Part shown: positions 7,976-15,627 of the stretch, piece by piece | How the letters are laid out: each line of letters opens with the position of its first letter | Numbering within the stretch: the first letter of the stretch is position 1 | Source: CAZFZT01 sp964523675 | Lineage (GTDB): Bacteria > Planctomycetota > Phycisphaerae > Phycisphaerales > SM1A02 | Direction: 5' to 3' | Length of the DNA: 19,385 bases | Assembly: GCA_964523675.1 (NCBI GenBank) | Contig: CAZFZT010000067.1 | Coordinates: forward strand, 1-19,385 | Made by a program: the position numbers and the translations under genes | The notes under the pieces: generated by a model | Databases searched by the model: none | The model's input: the letters and a program-made list of their open reading frames with translations, nothing else | Told to the model about the DNA's origin: nothing

Positions 7976-8568
7976 GCGATGCTCCTTGTTCGCGTTGCCG
8001 CAAGAAAATAAACACGCGATGCGCCGGCACCCATTAGCGCAACCGTGACGGCGTTGGCGGTTGCCCCCGAACGGTATAGGTCATCAATTAAGAGGATGCC
8101 TTTACCACCAAGCTTTGCGGCATCGGCTTTGAATGCCTGGTCGAGAAGTTCTCGCCTCTGTTCCTGATCATGGATGTTCTTGAGGCCAGGTGTCTCACGA
8201 ATCTTTTGCAGGGCTTCTGTCGCAACGGGCTTCTTGAGCAGCTTGCCAAGTTCCTTCGCAATTTCGACTACCGGTTGAGTGGACCGACTGGTTGATGGTG
8301 GAATGGGGACGATTAAATCGATATTGGCAAGCGTCGCATTTGGCTTGTTGTGAAAGAAATCAGCCATGACTTTGGCGATTTGGCCCGCCGCTTGCGTCTG
8401 GCCTCGATACTTCAACTGGTACAACAACTCACCAAGCGGTGACCGGGTCGTAGCGAACTGCGGGTGACCATTCTCGTCGTAGCCGAGGAACTCGCTTGCC
8501 GTGGTGTGGACATCAAGCGTCCATCCCAGCCTCCACGCGCCTTGAACTGCCGCTGGGTTCGTCGTCAT
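7972..8568 (-). CDS. ComF-like phosphoribosyltransferase
   Basis: 198 residues of the type I phosphoribosyltransferase fold. The PRPP loop ILLIDDLYRSGATANAV (about residues 158-174) is clear, preceded by the ComF-type pieces LGELLYQLKYRG (about 46-57) and LIVPIPPSTSR (about 85-95). The zinc-ribbon N-terminus of true ComF is absent, and the short N-terminus (GAWRLGWTLDVHT) is different, so a role in DNA uptake is unlikely. With the overlapping SLOG-like gene it forms a two-gene unit in which one enzyme could make and the other cleave or sense a nucleotide-like molecule (inference). It starts 39 bases after the truncated ferredoxin copy at 8607-8918 ends; no good ribosome site is seen. Confidence 0.85.
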   Translation of the reverse strand: MTTNPAAVQGAWRLGWTLDVHTTASEFLGYDENGHPQFATTRSPLGELLYQLKYRGQTQAAGQIAKVMADFFHNKPNATLANIDLIVPIPPSTSRSTQPVVEIAKELGKLLKKPVATEALQKIRETPGLKNIHDQEQRRELLDQAFKADAAKLGGKGILLIDDLYRSGATANAVTVALMGAGASRVYFLAATRTRSIA

Positions 8569-8579
8569 ACTCTGAGATT

Positions 8580-8918
8580 CTACGCCGCGCGACTAAGAAC
8601 TGCCCGCTCCGGCACGCCGAAGGGGCACGCCATCACGCAGTTGCCGCAGGCGATGCAGCGCGGCTTGCGGGCCGACTGCACCACGCCGTCGGCGGTGCGC
8701 TTGATCGCGTCGGCCGGGCACACCTCGGCACACGTCGGCTGCTCGCAGTGCATGCAGATGACCGGCACGGTCTGCACGCTGCGGTGGCGATCGATGTATT
8801 CGAGATGGATCATCGACTCGCCGCGATGGGTGTCGCACTCGCTGCAGGCTTGGACACAGGCTTGGCAGCCGATGCAGCGATTGGGGTCGATGAAGAAGTG
8901 CAGGTCGGCGGGTTTCAT
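8580..8918 (-). pseudogene. Truncated ferredoxin copy 2 (first 104 codons)
   Basis: Bases 8607-8918 match 7130-7441 at a constant offset of 1477 with no gaps. I count seven mismatches in 312 bases, and all are silent third-position changes. The reading frame keeps the first 104 residues including twelve cysteines (three of the four clusters), then leaves homology after GVPE and ends in RAVLSRAA. The product would lack the fourth cluster, so a normal function is doubtful, but the frame is open and under apparent coding constraint; a short three-cluster protein cannot be excluded. An in-frame extension upstream to 8969 exists but the homologous ATG is at 8918. Confidence 0.85.
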
Positions 8919-8993
8919 CTGTGAGTAGGATAGCGGCGTCCGAGACCGAGTATTGGATGAACCGTACACTGGGCTCGCGAGTCCCCGCGACGC

Positions 8994-9566
8994 TCATTCC
9001 GCATCGAGTTGACCTAGTCGCGCATTCGGCGCGATGCGCTTATGCAGCCAGATGGCGAAAGCCCTCCGCTGTTCAGGCCGCCACCCACCGGGGTCAATTG
9101 AAGCGAAGTTCCTCGACTGCGGCCTCTTCAATCCGATACTGATGTAAGTAATCGGCGCGTCCTTCGATGCTCGCTGGCCGTGTGGACGCGACCAGTCTAC
9201 GCCGATGGATTCGACTTCATCGAAGGCGAACTCCGACGCAGGCCAATGACTGTGTTGCTGGATGCATAGCTGCCGCCGTCGATCATCGATCCGGATCCTA
9301 AATGACTGGGGAGTGAATTTCAGCACGAACCACAGGAGCAACCCCGCTACCATTGCGGTTGCTATCGCTGTGATCCAACTGATAGTTCCATCTCGCCACC
9401 CGATCAACCACGCCACACCGCCCAAGACTACGCCGCAAAGAATAGCAACTCCGATGGCTGCACCCATACACCCGAGTGTGAGCTGACTGGGAACGCGCAC
9501 GATAGTGCTGCCATCAACGACAGTGGATTCGATTCCAATTGCCTCTAGTTCGGGGTCCACGTTCAT
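8994..9566 (-). CDS. Two-pass membrane protein of unknown function
   Basis: 190 residues, family not recognised. Residues about 31-56 and 62-83 are strongly hydrophobic and form a helical hairpin. The rest (residues 85-190) is a polar, probably cytosolic domain with RIRIDDRRRQLCIQQ, FAFDEVESIGVDW and ITYISIGLKRP, a beta-rich pattern reminiscent of PH-like domains in small bacterial membrane proteins. AAGG lies five bases before the ATG. The gene starts about 18 bases from ferredoxin copy 3 on one side and ends 75 bases before the ATG of copy 2 on the other. That context is the only clue to its role. Confidence 0.75.
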   Translation of the reverse strand: MNVDPELEAIGIESTVVDGSTIVRVPSQLTLGCMGAAIGVAILCGVVLGGVAWLIGWRDGTISWITAIATAMVAGLLLWFVLKFTPQSFRIRIDDRRRQLCIQQHSHWPASEFAFDEVESIGVDWSRPHGQRASKDAPITYISIGLKRPQSRNFASIDPGGWRPEQRRAFAIWLHKRIAPNARLGQLDAE

Positions 9567-9583
9567 TTCGGCCTTGTCATCTT

Positions 9584-9760
9584 CGGTGGTGATCGATGTA
9601 TTCGAGATGGATCATCGCCCCCCCAACTCGCCGCCCCACGAAGATGCGTGTCGCACTCGCTGCACGCCTGCCCCCGGAAGCGCACGCTTGGCAGCCGCCC
9701 CCCCATATTCCGGGGGCAGCGATTGGGGTCGATGAAGAAGTGCAGGTCGGCGGGTTTCAT
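9584..9760 (-). pseudogene. Ferredoxin copy 3, N-terminal fragment with C-tract insertions
   Basis: Reads MKPADLHFFIDPNRC from an ATG at 9760, exactly as the intact gene, then is broken by short insertions at three places relative to copy 1: a C7 run and a CCCCACGA near 9617-9640, CCCCGGAAG near 9672-9680, and CCCCCCCATATTCCGGGGG at 9698-9716, which can form a C/G hairpin. Homology ends near codon 46. The frame is disrupted, so no cluster protein can be made. The ATG (9758-9760) overlaps the stop codon of the neighbouring gene at 9757-9759. Confidence 0.82.
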
Positions 9761-10395
9761 GCAGCGCGCACTCCACAAAGGAATGGCGGGTCGGCCAGTG
9801 CGGCCGCGTCTAAATGGTCATTCCGGAACGGCCAGAAGCCATATTGCTCCTGTGATGCGCGATCATCCATGTAAGGCCAGGATGTGTCAGGTATCCCAGG
9901 ACAACTCTTGCGCCATTGGCGACGCCGCACAATTCCAAGCGAGATCACAAATAGCCAGTATCCAACGTATGCAACGAGCGCAACACCGCCCAAGCCGAGC
10001 CAGAATGCGCCGAGCGCGTAATGCGTGAAGATGCCCGTCAGAACTGCGAGGGCGATGGTGAGCATAAAGCCAAAAAGCCATCGACCGCCGAGGCATGTGC
10101 CGCTGGTGATGGACTCACCATGCACGTATTCCTGATTCGATTTCAGGAACAACACGGTGCGCGCGATTGAAGTGCGCTCCTCAGGAGCAATCGCATGGCG
10201 TCCGCGCAGGCGATAGGTCGACAGATCACTGTAGTGAAGCCACCCGTAGATCGAAAGTTCAGCGAGGGCCGGGTCGTCGGTGCGATGGCTGAATTCCGCA
10301 AACGCTACATCGTCAAACTCATCGTTGGTGATCGGGCCTGAGGCCAGCCGACGCAGCGCGAGCGCCAATCGATCTCGTGCATGACGGTCGATCAT
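9757..10395 (-). CDS. Two-pass membrane protein of unknown function
   Basis: 212 residues from ATG 10395 (a TTG six bases earlier is also open). Not recognised as a named family. The N-terminal ~100 residues are soluble and charged (DRHARDRLALALRRLASG, ITNDEFDDVAF, LHYSDLSTYRLRGRH). Two membrane segments follow at about 106-125 and 129-155, then a short charged tail. The stop codon TGA overlaps the ATG of ferredoxin copy 3 as ATGA, so the last codons read into the repeat boundary. Ferredoxin copy 4 ends about 30 bases upstream. No Shine-Dalgarno sequence is visible before the start. Confidence 0.75.
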   Translation of the reverse strand: MIDRHARDRLALALRRLASGPITNDEFDDVAFAEFSHRTDDPALAELSIYGWLHYSDLSTYRLRGRHAIAPEERTSIARTVLFLKSNQEYVHGESITSGTCLGGRWLFGFMLTIALAVLTGIFTHYALGAFWLGLGGVALVAYVGYWLFVISLGIVRRRQWRKSCPGIPDTSWPYMDDRASQEQYGFWPFRNDHLDAAALADPPFLCGVRAA

Positions 10396-10425
10396 GGCCA
10401 AAGTCTAGCACACCGACCACCCCGA

Positions 10426-10543
10426 CGACTCGCCGCCCCCCCCCCCCCTGAAGATGGGGGGCCCCCTTGTCGCACTCGCTGCACGCCTGCCCCCGGAAGC
10501 GCACGCCTGGCAGCCGCCCCCCGGAAGTGCGATGGGGGTCGAT
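10426..10543 (-). pseudogene. Ferredoxin copy 4, short fragment with long C/G tracts
   Basis: Retains pieces of the ferredoxin 5' region (cgactcgccg, tgtcgcactcgctgcacgcctgc, cacgcctggcagccg and tcgat on the plus strand) with insertions at the same three sites as copy 3. The middle insertion CCCCGGAAG is identical in copies 3 and 4. A run of 13 C (10436-10448), a TGAAGAT loop and GGGGGG at 10456-10461 could pair, and GGGGGGCCCCC follows. The fragment starts at the stop codon of the upstream gene (10543-10545). Not coding. Confidence 0.75.
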
Positions 10544-10872
10544 CACTGACTATCGCGGAAACCGTGGCCGCCTTGATATCCGAGCGCTTCGGCAGCACTA
10601 TCAAGATCAGGAATGCGTGGACGGCCTGCGAGGTTGCGCACTTGAATGAAGTTGATGGTCAACATGTCTCCTTCACGAGAGAAACGCGCTTTGACAATGC
10701 CGGGCTGCTGATACAGCCATGCGACAAGACCCGAGTCGTCCGCGGGCATGACCGAGAACGTATCACAGAGGTTGTATCCCACCGAGGCCACAAGTCGTTC
10801 GCGAGCGATAAGCCATGCGGCAACAACCACCATCGCAACCATACACATTATGTAAACGATTCGCTTGCGCAT
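10543..10872 (-). CDS. Small membrane-anchored or secreted protein, unknown function
   Basis: 109 residues from ATG 10872 (TTG 10878 is in frame just upstream). The N-terminus MRKRIVYIMCMVAMVVVAAW is a signal anchor or uncleaved signal peptide: basic start and a hydrophobic stretch to about residue 22. The rest is a short polar domain (GLVAWLYQQPGIVKARFSRE, MLTINFIQVRNLAG). No family is recognised. GAGGAC lies just before the start. Its TGA stop is shared with the boundary of ferredoxin copy 4. It is the most upstream gene of the ferredoxin-punctuated series; about 240 bases without any gene separate it from the divergent ABM-type gene. Confidence 0.65.
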   Translation of the reverse strand: MRKRIVYIMCMVAMVVVAAWLIARERLVASVGYNLCDTFSVMPADDSGLVAWLYQQPGIVKARFSREGDMLTINFIQVRNLAGRPRIPDLDSAAEALGYQGGHGFRDSQ

Positions 10873-11112
10873 TGCCAACGTCCTCGACGCTGTTCAACGT
10901 CCCTCAGATTCGTGGACTCCTTTCAAGCGGCATCTTTACAGTGATTCGAAATAAACGATCGCATGCGCAATCGGTCCCGGCTGCATGACAATAAGGATAG
11001 CATCGAGCACGTTCTTCCACCGTATGCGAATCACTCGGGTAGTTGGGCGCATCTTTCCGCTGCCATAGTGCCGCCCACATGTGATGTAATTGCCGCGATA
11101 TCATATCCGATC

Positions 11113-11454
11113 ATGCCGCCATGCGCCGTTGCGCTTCATCTTCGCATTCGTGTCAAGCCCGAGAATCACGAGGCGCTGCTGGGTTTTCTTGCCGAGGCAC
11201 GACCGGTGTACGAGCAGCCGGTCCCCGGCGGGGCGATCACGATGCGGCTGCTCCAGCAGCGCGACGATCCCAACGCCTTCATTGAAGTCTTCGAGTACGA
11301 ATCGGTTGAAGCGTACGAAGCCGACGACCGTCGGATACGCGAAGATCCGCAGCAACGGGCCCTCATCGACCGGTGGCGCAGTCTGCTTGACGGTCCGCCG
11401 GTGGTCGAGGTGTATTTCGAACAGTGCGTGGGTGAGCGTGGACCGACCGGCTGA
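11113..11454 (+). CDS. ABM-type (dimeric alpha/beta barrel) small protein
   Basis: 113 residues from the ATG at 11113 (MPPCAVALHLRIRVKPENH). The pattern LHLRIRVKPENHEALLGF, then GAITMRLLQQRDDPNAFIEV and FEYESVEAYEADDRRI is that of antibiotic-biosynthesis monooxygenase-like or EthD-like ferredoxin-fold proteins: a beta strand, a helix, two strands (FIEVFEY) and a helix ending in VVEVYFEQ. Such proteins dimerise and act as small monooxygenases, heme degraders or stress proteins; the substrate is unknown. The frame is open to 10963 but the upstream part is not protein-like, so the later ATG is preferred. Confidence 0.8.
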   Translation: MPPCAVALHLRIRVKPENHEALLGFLAEARPVYEQPVPGGAITMRLLQQRDDPNAFIEVFEYESVEAYEADDRRIREDPQQRALIDRWRSLLDGPPVVEVYFEQCVGERGPTG

Positions 11455-11531
11455 CGGCCATTGACGATGCAACACTCCAGTAAGCGAGGGGTGAGCGCTG
11501 TCCTGATTCCACTTATACTTCCCGCTTGAGC

Positions 11532-14030
11532 ATGCACGAGGAGCCGACTGCTGAGTTCTTTGAGATGCCGCCTCCATTTCCCGGCGCGGTGAAGCGGAGC
11601 GTGCGCGGCGACACGATCGGGCCGTACAAAATACTTTCCCTTTTGGGCGAAGGCGGCTTCGGAAGCGTCTATCTTGCGGAACAATCGGAGCCGGTGCAGC
11701 GGCGGGTGGCGTTGAAGCTGATCAAGCCCGGCATGGATTCGCGGTCGGTGATCGCGCGATTCGAGGCGGAACGTCAAGTGCTCGCATTGCTCGATCACCC
11801 GTCGGTGGCGAAGGTGTTCGACGCCGGCTTGACCGCTGACGGCAGACCGTACATTGCGATGGAGCTTGTAACTGGTGAGACCATCACTCGCTTTTGTGAG
11901 CAGGACGGGATAGATATCCAGGACCGCGTTCGATTGATGATTCAGGTGTGCAGCGCGGTTCAGCATGCCCACATGAAGGGTGTGCTGCACCGCGACCTCA
12001 AGCCGTCGAACATTCTCGTCACATCAGCATACGACGGTTCGCTTCCGAAGATCATTGACTTCGGGGTGGCGAAGGCGCTGCATCAGCGGTTCGGCAAGAG
12101 CACCGTGTTCACTGAGATGGGGCAGATGATCGGCACGCCGGACTACATGTCGCCTGAGCAGGCGCGGGGTTCTGCGGATGTGGACACACGAGCAGACATC
12201 TACGCCCTGGGCGCGATTTTGTATGAACTTCTCACCGGCATCCCGCCGCTTGATGTCCGTTCACGTTCTGTCGAAGGACAGGCGGCCCTGGAGCGCACGA
12301 TCGCAGAAGAGCATCCGCCCGCGCCGAGCCATCGACTGAGTCAACTCGCCAGAACGGGGACCGCCTCGACCGTGCGCGGCATCGATCCGCCGAGCACGTG
12401 GAAGCGCGTGCGTGGTGATCTGGACTGGATTGTGCTCAAGTGTCTTGAGAAAGAACGATCACGGAGGTATCAATCGGCGGCTGCGCTGGCTGAAGACCTC
12501 GAACGATATCTGAACGATGAGCCGGTGCTGGCAGGGCCGCCTTCGACGGCGTACCTCGCTGCGAAGTTCTTCCGCAGGCATCGCGTCGGGGTGACGGCTG
12601 CCATCGTCGTATTGCTCACGATCGCGCTGGGTGTAGGCGGCATCACGTATGCACTGGGGCGGGCGGTACAGGAGGCCGAGTCAGCGAAGCTCGCGCGTGA
12701 AGAATCCGAGGCGGTGACCGCGTTTCTCACGCAGATGATTCAGTCCGTCGATCCTGATGAAGTGGGCCGTGATGTGACGGTTCGTGAGGTGCTCGATCGT
12801 TCGTCGGCTGATATCGAATCGCAGTTCACTGATCGCCCGCTGGTCGAAGCTCAGCTGCGTCACGCAGTGGGCATTTCGTACTGGCAACTCGGCCTTCTCC
12901 ATGAGGCGGACAGCCACTTGACCGCGGCGGTGGAACTGCGCAAGAGCGCCTTGGGAGAAAATCACATCGAGACGCTGCGTGCGATCGCCAATCTCGGCAG
13001 CTTCCGTCTCCAGCAGGGGCGCATTGATGAGGCGGAGCAACTGTTGCAAGTCGCGTTCGACGGGTTCTCGGAAGCGCTTGGAGGTGACCACCCGCTTTCA
13101 CTGGGCGTTGCCAACAACCTCGCGGTGATCTACGGCCGTCGCGGCGAAAGCGAGAAGTCGCTTGCGATGACGCAGCGCATCTATGAAGGACAACAGCAGG
13201 CGCTGGGCGAGAATCATCCGCACACGCTCGGCTCACTCACGAACCTCGCCAGCCAGCTCGCTGAGATGGGTCGCATCGAAGAAGCGCAGCCGCTGATGCG
13301 CGAGGCGGTGGATCGTTGGGAACGTGCCCATGGCACGGAGAAGCCGGGCACACTGAACGCAATGCATGCTCTCGCAATGATGCAGCGAACCGCAGGCGCG
13401 CTCGCCGAAGCTGAGCAAACCATGCGGCGCGTCGTGGAGTTACGCAAGCGCGTCCTTGGTGAGAATCATATGGAAACGCTGGCTGCACTTGCCAACCTCG
13501 GCATGATCCAGCGCAGCAGTGGCCGTATAGCAGAGGCGCAGGACAGCGTCACGACAGCATGGAGCGGCATGCGCATTGCGCTGGGAGACCCCCATCCGAC
13601 AACCGTGCGCGTGCTCGGCTTCCTCGTTGACTTGCTTGAAGCTCAGGGCTGGCCAGCGAGCAGCGCAGTCGCCGCGCGGGCGATCATCGAATCTGCCACC
13701 ACTGCATCGAACCATGACGAGATTCCAGCGAATGAGCTCAACACGCTTGCGTGGGCGCTGCTGAAGGTCAGGCCGATCGAGCTTCGAGATGTGCCGCTCG
13801 CACTTCGGCTGGCGCAGAAGGCGTGTGATCGAGAACGTGCCGGCAACGGTGCGGACTTGTGGATGTTCCTGGATACCCTCGCCTCAGCCATGCATGCCTC
13901 CGGGCGATCGGCCGAAGCGCTTGACACACAGCGCGAGGCCATCGCACTGCTCCCGGCATCCGGCGAGCGGTATCGAGCAGAGATGGAACAACGCGCAGCC
14001 GAATATGAAACCGCAGTCAACGACAATTGA
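11532..14030 (+). CDS. Membrane-anchored Ser/Thr protein kinase with TPR repeats
   Basis: 832 residues from ATG 11532 (TTG 11526 is also in frame). Residues about 30-330 are a PknB-like kinase: glycine loop LLGEGGFGSVYLAE, catalytic Lys62 in VALKLIKPG, HRDLKPSNILV with Asp155, DFG with Asp176 and the activation segment GTPDYMSPEQARG. All catalytic residues are present. A single membrane segment (about 352-376, GVTAAIVVLLTIALGVGGI) places the kinase inside and the C-terminus outside or in the paryphoplasm. Residues about 385-830 hold kinesin-light-chain-like TPR units (HIETLRAIANLGSFRLQQGR, HPHTLGSLTNLASQLAEMGR, HMETLAALANLGMIQRSSGR). This architecture is very common in planctomycetes. It follows the ABM-type gene by 77 bases; regulation is not visible. 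Confidence 0.95.
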   Translation: MHEEPTAEFFEMPPPFPGAVKRSVRGDTIGPYKILSLLGEGGFGSVYLAEQSEPVQRRVALKLIKPGMDSRSVIARFEAERQVLALLDHPSVAKVFDAGLTADGRPYIAMELVTGETITRFCEQDGIDIQDRVRLMIQVCSAVQHAHMKGVLHRDLKPSNILVTSAYDGSLPKIIDFGVAKALHQRFGKSTVFTEMGQMIGTPDYMSPEQARGSADVDTRADIYALGAILYELLTGIPPLDVRSRSVEGQAALERTIAEEHPPAPSHRLSQLARTGTASTVRGIDPPSTWKRVRGDLDWIVLKCLEKERSRRYQSAAALAEDLERYLNDEPVLAGPPSTAYLAAKFFRRHRVGVTAAIVVLLTIALGVGGITYALGRAVQEAESAKLAREESEAVTAFLTQMIQSVDPDEVGRDVTVREVLDRSSADIESQFTDRPLVEAQLRHAVGISYWQLGLLHEADSHLTAAVELRKSALGENHIETLRAIANLGSFRLQQGRIDEAEQLLQVAFDGFSEALGGDHPLSLGVANNLAVIYGRRGESEKSLAMTQRIYEGQQQALGENHPHTLGSLTNLASQLAEMGRIEEAQPLMREAVDRWERAHGTEKPGTLNAMHALAMMQRTAGALAEAEQTMRRVVELRKRVLGENHMETLAALANLGMIQRSSGRIAEAQDSVTTAWSGMRIALGDPHPTTVRVLGFLVDLLEAQGWPASSAVAARAIIESATTASNHDEIPANELNTLAWALLKVRPIELRDVPLALRLAQKACDRERAGNGADLWMFLDTLASAMHASGRSAEALDTQREAIALLPASGERYRAEMEQRAAEYETAVNDN

Positions 14031-14090
14031 TCCCAGCCGCCGAGCGCCGGCGATTGATGCGCTCCACGTGGGTATCAGTCACCCGACGGC

Positions 14091-14732
14091 TCAATGCTTG
14101 TCGAGCTTTTCGGCGGTCCATGCCTGACCATCCGGCTGTGAACTGTCGGGTTTGCTCATCAGCAGCCAGACGATGCCGAGCATGATGCCGATCAGACTCA
14201 ACAGCCACATCGGTGGCAGGTAGGCGTGCGTCTTATTGAGATGCACGCCACGGCAGATACCCATGAAGCCGACATGTGTTCCGAGCGTCAGCATCGTGAT
14301 GAGCGAGAGACGCCAACGGAGCATCGCGGTCCAGTCCTGGCGCGTCAGTAGATACAACCCCCCCGCCGTGACCGCGCCGAAGAGAAACACCATCTCGCCG
14401 TTGAACACCATTTTGCCTCCGCCATCGACAAAGAACTCCTTGAAATACTCCGGCCGCAGAATGGCGAGCGACATCGGAATATGCGCGATCGCGCCGTAAA
14501 GCCCGGCACGGAACCACAACGCCGGTTCGGTTCCCCCCACACTGCCGTCTGCTCGACGGCTCTTTCGCATCTGTTGGAAGAAGCCGAGAACGAAGCACAG
14601 CGCAGCCGCCATGGACCACCCTTTGTTCACCACAAACACCGGCAGGTTCTCAAAGTTTTTGGGCGCAAAGACAAGATAGCGCACGGCTGAGTATGCGAGC
14701 GATGCTGCATACACGATCAGGATTGCTTTCAT
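14091..14732 (-). CDS. Polytopic membrane protein, unknown function
   Basis: 213 residues with about six hydrophobic segments (near residues 1-22, 38-50, 73-92, 110-126, 139-158 and 175-192). Conserved-looking pieces are KGWSMAAALCFVLGFF, FNGEMVFLFGAVTAGGLYLL and THVGFMGICRGVHLNKTHA, with several histidines that could bind metal or heme (inference). The C-terminus is short and charged. I do not recognise the family. GAGGGA lies upstream of the ATG at 14732. It converges on the kinase gene with a 60-base gap, and it follows the gene at 14887-15627 on the same strand after a 154-base gap. Confidence 0.85.
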   Translation of the reverse strand: MKAILIVYAASLAYSAVRYLVFAPKNFENLPVFVVNKGWSMAAALCFVLGFFQQMRKSRRADGSVGGTEPALWFRAGLYGAIAHIPMSLAILRPEYFKEFFVDGGGKMVFNGEMVFLFGAVTAGGLYLLTRQDWTAMLRWRLSLITMLTLGTHVGFMGICRGVHLNKTHAYLPPMWLLSLIGIMLGIVWLLMSKPDSSQPDGQAWTAEKLDKH

Positions 14733-14886
14733 GATTGATCCCTCGTGGTTACGAACGGCGGTGGAGAATCGCTGCGAACAGGGCGCAGCAGTTCACACAG
14801 CGGCCCTCGTTGCCGCAAAGGGCACTGTAGCAAATCCCTGTCGCGCCGCAGCGTCTGGCCGGCCGTAGGCCGCGGATTGAACGGCG

Positions 14887-15627
14887 TCAAGGCGCGCCGA
14901 GCCGCGCGATTTCCTTGCCATGTTCATCGAGCATCATGACCACAGGAACGTCATCCGCGCCCACGCTGATAACGATGCGCTCCCTTCCTTTGCGGTCTTT
15001 GATGACCAGGCCGGCCTCGGAGTTCTCGACGCCGAGCAGCACTCGCTCGATCATCATGGACTGAAGTCGTGCAGTTTCGGCTTCATCGCGAGCGGCGAGG
15101 CGTTCAATGTCGATACTGCCTGTGGGCGGCTGCATGACGACGAGGCCGGCGCTCTGGTGGCGCGGCGTGTAGCGCGTACCAAAGCCGATCGCTTCAATCG
15201 GCGCATGGCGGTAGTCCAGCGCAAACAGAGAATGACCGAACTGTTCCGTTCCCGATGCGCCGAGGCCTCCGACTTCATCACCCGCCGGATCACAGAAGAT
15301 GATGCCGGCCATTCCCGGCGGCACGGTGCGCTCAAGCGTGTGCCCGGCGCGGGGCGCTCCGGACATGTCGTAGGCGAGAACGATGCGATTCACGCCATCG
15401 GGGCCGGCGATGTTGATTCGCCCGGCGGTGATCTCTTCAAAACGCGCGATGCGCGAACCGCCTGCCTTCGCGTCCTGCACCCCGCTGGACGTGCCAAGAA
15501 GAACCGCGACCACGGCCGATCCAGCGATCGCCAGAACGCCGATTGCGCCGAGGCGGAGCCAGCGGTTCTGCCGCTCCAGAAGTGCGATTCGACCGGCAAG
15601 GCATTCGTACTCAGCATGATTCGACAT
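14887..15627 (-). CDS. Single-pass membrane protein, unknown function
   Basis: 246 residues. The frame is open upstream to 15897, but GAGGAG seven bases before the ATG at 15627 and the start of protein-like sequence (MSNHAEYECLAGRIALLERQ) decide the start. Residues about 5-22 form a short coiled-coil, about 24-46 a membrane helix (GAIGVLAIAGSAVVAVLLG), and the rest is an external or periplasmic domain of repeated strand patterns such as RINIAGPDGVNRIVLAYD, GLVIKDRKGRERIVIS and MMLDEHGKEIARLG: each joins an INI/VIK/MLD strand to a charged turn and a second strand. I know no named family for it, but similar beta-repeat proteins occur in planctomycetes. Confidence 0.85.
   Translation of the reverse strand: MSNHAEYECLAGRIALLERQNRWLRLGAIGVLAIAGSAVVAVLLGTSSGVQDAKAGGSRIARFEEITAGRINIAGPDGVNRIVLAYDMSGAPRAGHTLERTVPPGMAGIIFCDPAGDEVGGLGASGTEQFGHSLFALDYRHAPIEAIGFGTRYTPRHQSAGLVVMQPPTGSIDIERLAARDEAETARLQSMMIERVLLGVENSEAGLVIKDRKGRERIVISVGADDVPVVMMLDEHGKEIARLGAP

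Noticed and set aside
8580..8918. Copy 2 annotated as a second functional ferredoxin
   Set aside because: It lacks the fourth cluster and the C-terminal half, and leaves homology after codon 104; kept as a truncated copy although the frame is open.
9584..10543. Ferredoxin copies 3 and 4 as integron attC sites
   Set aside because: No R''/R' GTTRRRY-type core and no overall imperfect palindrome could be seen, and no integrase gene is present; only the layout is similar.
6728..10872. Insertion sequence or transposon as the cause of the ferredoxin copies
   Set aside because: No transposase, terminal inverted repeats or consistent target duplications are seen; the 3' ends of the copies are all different.
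10963..11112. N-terminal extension of the ABM-type protein
   Set aside because: The 50 upstream residues are not conserved-looking and precede the first strand of the domain; the ATG at 11113 fits the family length.
11461..11518. Possible promoter (TTGACG ... TATACT) before the Ser/Thr kinase gene
   Set aside because: Spacing of about 46 bases is far too long and no alternative -35 box is convincing.
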